Below, one piece after another: positions 33,425 to 39,743 of a DNA stretch of 63,840 bases. The notes below the pieces were generated by a model that searched no databases, was not told the origin of the DNA, and saw only the letters and a list, made by a program, of their open reading frames with translations. Position 1 is the first letter of the stretch. The number at the start of each line of letters is the position of its first letter. This DNA is from Ruminococcus flavefaciens (GTDB lineage: Bacteria > Bacillota > Clostridia > Oscillospirales > Ruminococcaceae). A program made the translations under genes and the position numbers. Location of the stretch: contig DFHF01000003.1 of assembly GCA_002371825.1 (NCBI GenBank), forward strand, positions 1 through 63,840, read 5' to 3'.

Positions 33425-34417
33425 TCAGGCACTTTTTTCATCAGAGCTGCTGTTCTTTTCCTTGCGGCTGCGGTAGAGCTCATCAGTTTCCTTAGCGATA
33501 TAAATGGGGCGGCGCTTTGTCTCAAGATAAGTCTTGGAGAGGTACTGTCCAAGAATACCTGTACAGAAGAGCTGGAGTCCGCTGAGAAGGAATATCACGC
33601 AGATAGTTGTAGGGTAGCCTGCAACGTCCTCGCCGAATGCGAGAGTTTTTATTACAGTCACTATCATGAGTATGAAAGCAATGATGCAGCTTATGATACC
33701 CAGCAGTGACGAGATAGCGAGGGGAGCTGTCGAGAAGGCCATGATGCCTTCAAGAGAGTATTTGAAGAGTCCCCAGAAGGACCATGAGCTTGTGCCGGCA
33801 GGCCTTTCAACGTTCTCGTATTCGATATATCTTGTTGAGAATCCGACCCAGCTGAATATACCCTTGGAGAAGCGGTTGTATTCGCTCATATCGAGTATGG
33901 CGTCCACCATCTGTCTTGACATGAAGCGGAAATCCTGGGCTCCGTCAACGATCTCAGTCTGAGAGATCTTGTTCATGATCTTATAGAACTTGCGGGCAAA
34001 CCATGAGCGTATCTTTGATTCGCCCTTTCGGCTGACTCTTCTTGTGGTAGCGCAGTCATACTCTCCGTCCTTGACGTAGCTGTACATCTCAGGGAGGAAT
34101 GACGGCGGATGCTGGAGGTCAGCGTCCATGACGACGATATAGTCGCCCCTGGAGTTTTTCAGGCCGGCATACATACCGGATTCCTTGCCGAAGTTACGGG
34201 AGAAGGAAATATATCTTACTCTCTTGTCCCTGTCCGCAAGGGAGCGGAGAATGGGGAGAGTGTTGTCTTTTGAGCCGTCGTTGATGAAAAGGTACTCGAA
34301 TTCGAGCTCCGGCCATTTTGCAGACATTCCGTCTGTGACCTTGGTTATCTCATCGTAGAACATGGGGAGTACCTCCTGCTCATTATAGCAGGGAACGACA
34401 ATTGAAACGAGTTTCAC
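33425..34417 (-). CDS. GT2 family glycosyltransferase (polyprenyl-phosphate type, GtrB/DPM1-like)
   Basis: The 330-residue protein has the GT-A catalytic domain (VSIVVPCYNEQEVLPMF at the start, FINDGSKDNTL, VVMDADLQHPP with the DxD element) and two C-terminal membrane helices (about residues 235-260 and 275-300). This is the plan of enzymes that charge undecaprenyl phosphate with a sugar. I start at GTG 34417, 6 bases after GGAGG. An upstream frame without site reaches 34504 but crosses the promoter. Confidence 0.88.
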   Translation of the reverse strand: MKLVSIVVPCYNEQEVLPMFYDEITKVTDGMSAKWPELEFEYLFINDGSKDNTLPILRSLADRDKRVRYISFSRNFGKESGMYAGLKNSRGDYIVVMDADLQHPPSFLPEMYSYVKDGEYDCATTRRVSRKGESKIRSWFARKFYKIMNKISQTEIVDGAQDFRFMSRQMVDAILDMSEYNRFSKGIFSWVGFSTRYIEYENVERPAGTSSWSFWGLFKYSLEGIMAFSTAPLAISSLLGIISCIIAFILMIVTVIKTLAFGEDVAGYPTTICVIFLLSGLQLFCTGILGQYLSKTYLETKRRPIYIAKETDELYRSRKEKNSSSDEKSA

Positions 34418-34475
34418 AAAAAGCCTCCTTCTGGAAGAATTTTCAGAGGCAGATAAATCTACCAATACACTATTA

Positions 34476-34504
34476 ATAATACTACAAATCCGCTTATAAT
34501 GCAA
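34476..34504 (-). promoter_or_regulatory. Sigma-A-type promoter for the - strand block
   Basis: TTGCAT (34504-34499), 17 bases and TATTAT (34481-34476) lie about 60 bases before the GTG start of the glycosyltransferase. It is the first promoter of the long - strand block. Confidence 0.75.
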
Positions 34505-34709
34505 GAGGTATTTTAAATTTTTATCGGAGTGTAAAATATTCTATACCCAGAGGCATGATTATTGGATAATTCATTATTTTCAGGCCTCAGAACAGGGGAT
34601 CTGACCTGTTTTTTCTGATAAAACAGCACCAAAGCCGGACAGCTGATAAAAAATGCATAAATCACAGGAGATAAAATTGGTCACATTCACCTATCTTTTC
34701 AAAAAAATA
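34505..34709. other. Non-coding stretch between divergent promoters
   Basis: The 400-base gap from 34418 to 34817 carries the two divergent promoters listed separately. Between them I see only one isolated hairpin, ACAGG/CCTGT with TTTTTT near 34602-34624, which points away from any nearby gene. There is no credible open frame. Confidence 0.6.
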
Positions 34710-34738
34710 TAGACAAGCCGGAAAAAATCGGTTATAAT
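34710..34738 (+). promoter_or_regulatory. Sigma-A-type promoter for rsmD-coaD
   Basis: TAGACA (34710-34715), a 17-base spacer and a perfect TATAAT (34733-34738) precede the rsmD start by about 80 bases. Confidence 0.85.
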
Positions 34739-34817
34739 AGATTGTATATAACCGCAGGTGTGTACTGCAATTTTAACGGCCGGAGCTTTGTCCGGCATCC
34801 ACAGGAGAAAAACATAA

Positions 34818-35375
34818 ATGAGAGTAATTACAGGTATCGCAAGAGGCCGCAGGCTCACTGCACCGGAAGGCCTCGATGTCCGTCCTACAACAGATAAGGT
34901 CAAGGAGGGCATTTTCTCAGCAATACAGTTCCAGATAGAAGGAGCTTATGTGCTCGATCTCTTCGCAGGAAGCGGTCAGATGGGCATAGAGGCTCTCAGC
35001 AGAGGCGCAAAGCGTGCGGTATTCGTGGATAATTCACAGCGCTCGATACGCTGCGTAAACGAGAACCTCCGCACTACAAAGCTGGAAAGGCAGGCAGAGG
35101 TCATAAGCCGGGACGGCTACGACTTCATTAAGCTTACCAGACAGGCCTTTGATATAATCATCCTCGACCCGCCGTATCGTCACGACCATATCGCAAACCT
35201 CCTGCCTGTAGCTGCAAGAAAGCTCAGGGAGGGCGGCTGCATCATATGCGAGTACGAAGCGGAAATGGAGGAGCCGGCTGTTCCGGAGGGGCTCACCCTC
35301 AGGAAGACCTACCACTACGGAAGGATCAATGTTACGATTTTTGACAGACCCGAAAGTGAGGCTGATGAAGAATGA
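34818..35375 (+). CDS. rsmD: 16S rRNA (guanine-966-N2)-methyltransferase
   Basis: The 185-residue SAM-dependent methyltransferase starts MRVITGIARGRRLTAPEG. It has the SAM-binding VLDLFAGSGQMGIEALSRGA near residue 47 and the catalytic IILDPPY motif for N2-guanine methylation. ATG 34818 lies after ACAGGAG. It overlaps coaD by four bases (ATGA); the rsmD-coaD pair is widely conserved in Firmicutes. Confidence 0.96.
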   Translation: MRVITGIARGRRLTAPEGLDVRPTTDKVKEGIFSAIQFQIEGAYVLDLFAGSGQMGIEALSRGAKRAVFVDNSQRSIRCVNENLRTTKLERQAEVISRDGYDFIKLTRQAFDIIILDPPYRHDHIANLLPVAARKLREGGCIICEYEAEMEEPAVPEGLTLRKTYHYGRINVTIFDRPESEADEE

Positions 35376-35863
35376 GAAGGATAGCAGTCTGCCCGGGAAG
35401 CTTCGATCCGGTGACCCTCGGTCATCTTGATATAATAACAAGAGCATCGAAGCTGTTCGATAAGGTCATAGTGCTGATATCGAGAAATGCAGGCAAGGCT
35501 CAGCCGAGTTTTACGGCTACAGAGCGTATGCTTATGATAGAGTCGGTGACCCGTGACCTTGACAATGTGGTCATAGATATCCTTGACGGCCTTCTTGCTG
35601 ACTATGTGAGAAGTGTTGGAGCTGTTGCCATAGTCAAGGGACTCAGAGCTGTCAGCGACTTTGAGTATGAGTTCCAGATGGCTCTTGCAAATAAAAAGCT
35701 CTATGCAGGCGCAGAGACTGTTTTCCTTACCACAGCAGCGGAGAATATGTATCTCAGCTCCAGCGTTGTAAAGCAGATAGCTTACTTCGGCGGCGATATA
35801 AGCCATTTCGTCCCCGAGACCATACTTGATGATATAAAACAAAGATTAGTTAAAGAGAGGTAA
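35372..35863 (+). CDS. coaD: Phosphopantetheine adenylyltransferase
   Basis: The 163-residue enzyme adenylates 4'-phosphopantetheine in CoA synthesis. It shows the nucleotidyltransferase signature CPGSFDPVTLGHLDII (T-x-G-H), IVKGLRAVSDFEYEFQMALA, and the second-motif-like YLSSSVVKQIAYFGGD. The length is normal. It is followed five bases later by the coiled-coil gene. Confidence 0.96.
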   Translation: MRRIAVCPGSFDPVTLGHLDIITRASKLFDKVIVLISRNAGKAQPSFTATERMLMIESVTRDLDNVVIDILDGLLADYVRSVGAVAIVKGLRAVSDFEYEFQMALANKKLYAGAETVFLTTAAENMYLSSSVVKQIAYFGGDISHFVPETILDDIKQRLVKER

Positions 35864-35868
35864 TTGCT

Positions 35869-36366
35869 ATGAGTATTGATGAGATCTTAGAAGAGATGGA
35901 CGAGCTCCTTGACAAGGCATCTTCAATGCCTTTTGTATCACATAAGAAGGTAATTGACGGCGAGCGTATGCGTGAGCTTATCAACGATGTAAGACTGAAT
36001 ATGCCTCATGAGCTCAAGGAAGCAAAGAAGATAGAATTCGACTGCCAGCGTATCCTCAACGAGGCAAAGCTCAATGCAGAGGGTATCATCCGCAAGGCTG
36101 AGGAGAGAGCTGCACAGATAGTTTCCCGTGAGGCTATCGTTACAGAGGCTAAGAAGAAGGCTGTTGATATGCTTCAGAAGGCACAGACAGCCGCTAAGAA
36201 TCTCCAGCAGAATGCAGCTGCATCTGTTGCAAAGATGCTCAATGATACAGAGAACTATTATTCACGCAATCTCCAGAGCATAAAGGTAGTAAAGGGAAAG
36301 CTCAGCTCAACTGTTGCAAACAGCAATAAGAACATGATGAGCGGAAAAAATCCCCTTGATATATGA
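35869..36366 (+). CDS. Coiled-coil protein downstream of coaD
   Basis: The 165-residue protein is nearly all helical and charged, with a long coiled coil about residues 50-140 (AKKIEFDCQRILNEAKLNAE and AEERAAQIVSREAIV). It resembles the ATPase-stalk-like or DivIVA-like small coiled-coil proteins found after coaD in Clostridia. A role in cell division or envelope is possible, but no catalytic motif is visible. GAGAGGTA precedes ATG 35869. Confidence 0.75.
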   Translation: MSIDEILEEMDELLDKASSMPFVSHKKVIDGERMRELINDVRLNMPHELKEAKKIEFDCQRILNEAKLNAEGIIRKAEERAAQIVSREAIVTEAKKKAVDMLQKAQTAAKNLQQNAAASVAKMLNDTENYYSRNLQSIKVVKGKLSSTVANSNKNMMSGKNPLDI

Positions 36367-36370
36367 TGAT

Positions 36371-37126
36371 ATGAAACACAGGATAGCTCTATTGCTGACT
36401 GCGGCTGTGATGAGTGTGTCGTTCTGCGGATGCTCTTCATCGGGAAGCAGTTCTTCTTCCTCTGCTGAACAGACTTCTGCGGCAGAGGAGCGAGAGATCA
36501 ATCACAGCGATGACCACAGTGTACTCTTTATACTTGAGGGTGCTCAGGAACAGCCGGCAACATTTCTGCTCATGCGTTCCGTACCGGTGGACGGAGAACT
36601 GGTATTTGCCGGTATACCGTCGAATGCATCCTATGATGAAAAAACGGTGGGTGAGCTATATGAGGAGAAAAAAGCCCGTGCAGCAGTCTCCCTTGCGGAG
36701 AGTATGCTTGATATCAGCATAGACTGGTTTATGGAGCTCTCTCAGGACAGCTTTGTTCAGCTCTGCGATATGGTGAGCGGAGGCTCCTCAGGCAGGAGCA
36801 TCCTCGAAAGCATCACATCCGGGGAAGGCGTTACTGAAAGCCAGCGGGCTGACAATGCTGCTGAAATAATATCTGATATGGTCGAAGAGGCAGGCGGAAA
36901 TTATCTTGCTGATAATATCGACGGAGCCTTCTCGATACTCATCAGAAGCACAAATAATGATATTGACCAGAGCGACTTTGATGAAAAGAGCTATGCTATA
37001 AAGTCCATGCTCCGCAGCGGCGCAAAGCCTGAAAAATACAGCTTTGAAGGCACAAGCACGGACAGTGACTTCTCATTTTTCATAGATGAGGATTCAGCGG
37101 CGGAGTTCCGGGAAAAGTATTATTAA
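36371..37126 (+). CDS. Lipoprotein with a degenerate LCP-like domain
   Basis: The 251-residue protein has lipobox FCGC and a serine-rich spacer. Its folded part follows the order of LytR-CpsA-Psr domains: a strand pair FLLMRSVPVDGELVFAGIPS (the place of the usual 'ITSIPRDT'), a helix SLAESMLDISIDWFMELS (cf. the LCP 'VENLLGIxIDYYVxV'), then FVQLCDMVSGG. The usual Arg-Asp after the Pro is Ser-Asn here, so ligase activity is doubtful. ATG 36371 lies 4 bases after the previous stop and has only a weak ribosome-binding site. Confidence 0.7.
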   Translation: MKHRIALLLTAAVMSVSFCGCSSSGSSSSSSAEQTSAAEEREINHSDDHSVLFILEGAQEQPATFLLMRSVPVDGELVFAGIPSNASYDEKTVGELYEEKKARAAVSLAESMLDISIDWFMELSQDSFVQLCDMVSGGSSGRSILESITSGEGVTESQRADNAAEIISDMVEEAGGNYLADNIDGAFSILIRSTNNDIDQSDFDEKSYAIKSMLRSGAKPEKYSFEGTSTDSDFSFFIDEDSAAEFREKYY

Positions 37127-37137
37127 TATCAAAAAAT

Positions 37138-37173
37138 AAGATCGGGCGAACAATGCTGTTCGCCCGATCTTTT
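37138..37173. terminator. Strong bidirectional terminator
   Basis: AAGATCGGGCGAACA and TGTTCGCCCGATCTT pair over 15 bp around an ATGC loop, with A's left and T's right. It separates the convergent coaD operon and prfB. Confidence 0.95.
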
Positions 37174-37181
37174 ATTCACTA

Positions 37182-38300
37182 TTATTTATTGAGTGTGCCG
37201 TGTGAAAGTGATTTCAGATATGCATTGATAAAGCCGTCGATATCGCCGTCCATAACAGCCTGGATATTACCGTTTTCAAAGCCTGTACGGTGATCCTTTG
37301 CAAGGGTATAGGGCATGAATACATAGGATCTGATCTGTGAGCCCCATGCGATCTGGTTCTGAACGCCCTTGATATCCTCGATCTTTTCGAGGTGCTCTCT
37401 CTCCTTGATCTCGATGAGCTTTGAGCGGAGCATCTTCATAGCATAGTCCTTATTCTGGTACTGGCTTCGCTGTGTCTGACAGGAAACAACGATACCTGTA
37501 GGTTTATGGATAAGTCGTACAGCAGAGCTGGTCTTGTTTACCTTCTGACCGCCTGCACCGCTGGAACGGTAAACTTCCATTTCTATATCCTCGGGGCGGA
37601 TATCTACCTCGATAGAGTCATCGATTTCCGGCATAACTTCGAGAGCTGCAAAAGATGTGTGACGTCTTCCGGAGGCATCAAAAGGAGAGATGCGGACAAG
37701 TCTGTGAACGCCTGATTCTGACTTCATATAGCCGTAAGCATTTTCGCCTTCAATGAGGATGGAAGCTGACTTCAGACCAGCATCATCGCCGTCCAGGTAA
37801 TCCATGAGAGTAACCTTGTAGTCGTGACGCTCAGCCCAGTGATTGTACATACGGTAGAGCATTTCAGCCCAGTCCTGAGCCTCAGTTCCGCCTGCTCCGG
37901 CATGGAATGTAAGGATAGCATTGGAATTATCGTATTCGCCTGTGAGGAGGGTAGAGAGCTTTTCCTCTTCCAGCTTGCGCTTGAAGGTCTCGGCCTCGTC
38001 CTTTATCTCCTCAACTGATGAGTCGTCCTCCTCCTCGATAGAGAGCTCTATGAGAGTGATGAGGTCCTCCAGTGAGGCATTGAGCTTATTGTACTTATCT
38101 ATTTTTCTCTCAAGGGATTTCTGTTCCTTGAGGACCTTCTGTGAATTTTCAAGGTCGTCCCAGAATCCGTCCTTAGCGGTCTCTTCTGCCAGCTCGGCAA
38201 CTCTGTCCTTAGCGGCTTTAATGTTGAGAACATCGGCCAGTTCGGTCATTTCCTTGCGGTAGCCTGTCATTTCGACCCTGAGATCGTCTAAAATAATCAT
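37182..38300 (-). CDS. prfB: Peptide chain release factor 2, without programmed frameshift
   Basis: The 372-residue factor ends translation at UAA and UGA. The SPF anticodon-like tripeptide is in VRISPFDASGRRH and the catalytic GGQ in SSGAGGQKVNKTSS. In most bacteria prfB contains an in-frame UGA with a +1 frameshift near codon 25. Here the frame is continuous (ADVLNIKAAKDR in this region), so autoregulation by frameshifting is absent. AAAGGA precedes ATG 38300 with a rather long spacing. Confidence 0.97.
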   Translation of the reverse strand: MIILDDLRVEMTGYRKEMTELADVLNIKAAKDRVAELAEETAKDGFWDDLENSQKVLKEQKSLERKIDKYNKLNASLEDLITLIELSIEEEDDSSVEEIKDEAETFKRKLEEEKLSTLLTGEYDNSNAILTFHAGAGGTEAQDWAEMLYRMYNHWAERHDYKVTLMDYLDGDDAGLKSASILIEGENAYGYMKSESGVHRLVRISPFDASGRRHTSFAALEVMPEIDDSIEVDIRPEDIEMEVYRSSGAGGQKVNKTSSAVRLIHKPTGIVVSCQTQRSQYQNKDYAMKMLRSKLIEIKEREHLEKIEDIKGVQNQIAWGSQIRSYVFMPYTLAKDHRTGFENGNIQAVMDGDIDGFINAYLKSLSHGTLNK

Positions 38301-38355
38301 AGGTTCATATCCTTTCTTTGAGCCTTTAATGTGAAATAAACGCTATACAAATATT

Positions 38356-38384
38356 ATTATAACACATTTTCTCATGTTCTGCAA
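38356..38384 (-). promoter_or_regulatory. Sigma-A-type promoter for prfB
   Basis: TTGCAG (38384-38379), 17 bases and TATAAT (38361-38356) lie about 55 bases before the prfB ATG. Confidence 0.8.
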
Positions 38385-38416
38385 TGGTTTATGGAAATTT
38401 TTTTATTGAGAAAACT

Positions 38417-38456
38417 CAAAAAAACAGGAGTGCTCCGACATTTCAGAGCGCTCCTG
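38417..38456 (-). terminator. Intrinsic terminator of the TPR-like gene
   Basis: On the - strand CAGGAG-C-GCTC and GAGC-A-CTCCTG form a stem of about ten pairs, followed by a T-rich run (38424-38417). It separates the gene at 38490-39578 from prfB. Confidence 0.85.
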
Positions 38457-38489
38457 TTAGAGAACGGTATCAAATTTCAGCGGAATAGA

Positions 38490-39578
38490 TCATTCCTGTG
38501 GATCATTATTTATAGTCTGCTTTATATCAGATCTGTTTTTTGATTCGCCCTGAGGCAGTATCATAGCAGCCTTAGGGTCATATTTGATTATCAGGTTCTT
38601 TATCTCCTCATCAAGAGTGAGGTTGTATGTTATTTTGAGGGCATTAAGTGCATTGGGAATATCGTTCTTTGTGAGGAAAACTGCTGCAAGCTTTCCGGCA
38701 ACACTGATGACATCCGGATCAGGACCAAAGTGGATATTGTATTTTTCCTCCAGTATCTCTCTTACCTTATCCTTGCCGATATAGCCTACAGGAGAGCCTT
38801 TAAGGTCAGCCAGGTGCTGCATTTCACGGGGGACAACAGGTCCGGGAGCCATCATAGCGCTTGCTGTATAGAAGGCAACGGCATCATCGAATTCGCCGTG
38901 TTCAGTGAGGATATAACCAACGTTTGCATATATTCTTGCAAGAGCGATAGGGGAAGAAGCTACCTTTACAGTCTCACGGGAGACATCGATAACTTTTGCC
39001 TTATTGTGTATGAGCTTATATATCTCAGCCATTTCAAACTTTGGTCCCACATCAACAGGGTTGTATTCCTGAGCCTTTTCGAGGATCGGGATAGCAGCCA
39101 GCGGGTCGCCGGTCTCTACCAGTATGTAACCGTAGGTGCTGATAAACTGACAGAAGTCGAAAGGAGTTCTGTTGAGAGTTTTCTCCGGCTTGTAGAGGAA
39201 CTGATAGAGCTCGTCCTCAAAGGGATTGCGGAGTGAAACGAACTTAGCGGTCTCACCCTCCTTGAATTCCACAGTGATCTTTTTGTAGAGCTTTTCAGCC
39301 AGTTTCTTAGCCTCATTGAAATCTCTGTCGATGATGAGTTTATCTATCTTCTTGTAGATAGAGTCCAGTCTTTCGCCGTCGATATGTGTGAGGCGGATTA
39401 TCTCCTCACGCTTTTCATCGGGCATATTTTCCATGATGAGTGCACCTGCGGCATCAACGCCCTCACGGTTATCCTCTTTGATGAATCGCTCGACCTCCTG
39501 TCTGAGCATAGCTTCGTTGCCGGCCTTATCGTCGGTCATTTTAGCTTTCAGTTCGTTATATATCTCTTCATAAGCCAT
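38490..39578 (-). CDS. Helical-repeat (TPR-like) cytosolic protein
   Basis: The 362-residue protein has no signal or membrane segment. Helix pairs of TPR character appear around residues 145-270: STYGYILVETGDPLAAIPIL, QEYNPVDVGPKFEMAEIY and ARIYANVGYILTEHGEFDDA. The N-terminal 100 residues form a charged, probably coiled-coil region. GAGGAA precedes ATG 39578. A scaffolding role is plausible from the repeats. Confidence 0.8.
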   Translation of the reverse strand: MAYEEIYNELKAKMTDDKAGNEAMLRQEVERFIKEDNREGVDAAGALIMENMPDEKREEIIRLTHIDGERLDSIYKKIDKLIIDRDFNEAKKLAEKLYKKITVEFKEGETAKFVSLRNPFEDELYQFLYKPEKTLNRTPFDFCQFISTYGYILVETGDPLAAIPILEKAQEYNPVDVGPKFEMAEIYKLIHNKAKVIDVSRETVKVASSPIALARIYANVGYILTEHGEFDDAVAFYTASAMMAPGPVVPREMQHLADLKGSPVGYIGKDKVREILEEKYNIHFGPDPDVISVAGKLAAVFLTKNDIPNALNALKITYNLTLDEEIKNLIIKYDPKAAMILPQGESKNRSDIKQTINNDPQE

Positions 39579-39677
39579 AGATGATTCCTCATTTCATTTT
39601 TCATGTTCCGGGCCGTTGTGCTCAAGGGCCCTGTGCAGCGGATATTCTATTCTCGTTGATATCCGGCTGATAAACAG

Positions 39678-39711
39678 CCAACGCACTGACAGCTTGCTGC
39701 CAGTGCATTGG
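39678..39711 (-). terminator. Long hairpin between the repeat-rich gene and the TPR-like gene
   Basis: CCAACGCACTGACAGC and GCTGCCAGTGCATTGG pair over 16 positions with two mismatches and a TT loop. The T-tract is poor (CTGTTTAT), so it may be a weak terminator or a processing/stability element. Confidence 0.55.
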
Positions 39712-39743
39712 GTAGCGGTATAACAGGGAAGTGAAAGTCTTTA

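Noticed and set aside
34602..34624. Hairpin ACAGG/CCTGT with T6 in the divergent intergenic region
   Set aside because: It points along the + strand but no + strand gene ends upstream of it; too short to call a terminator.
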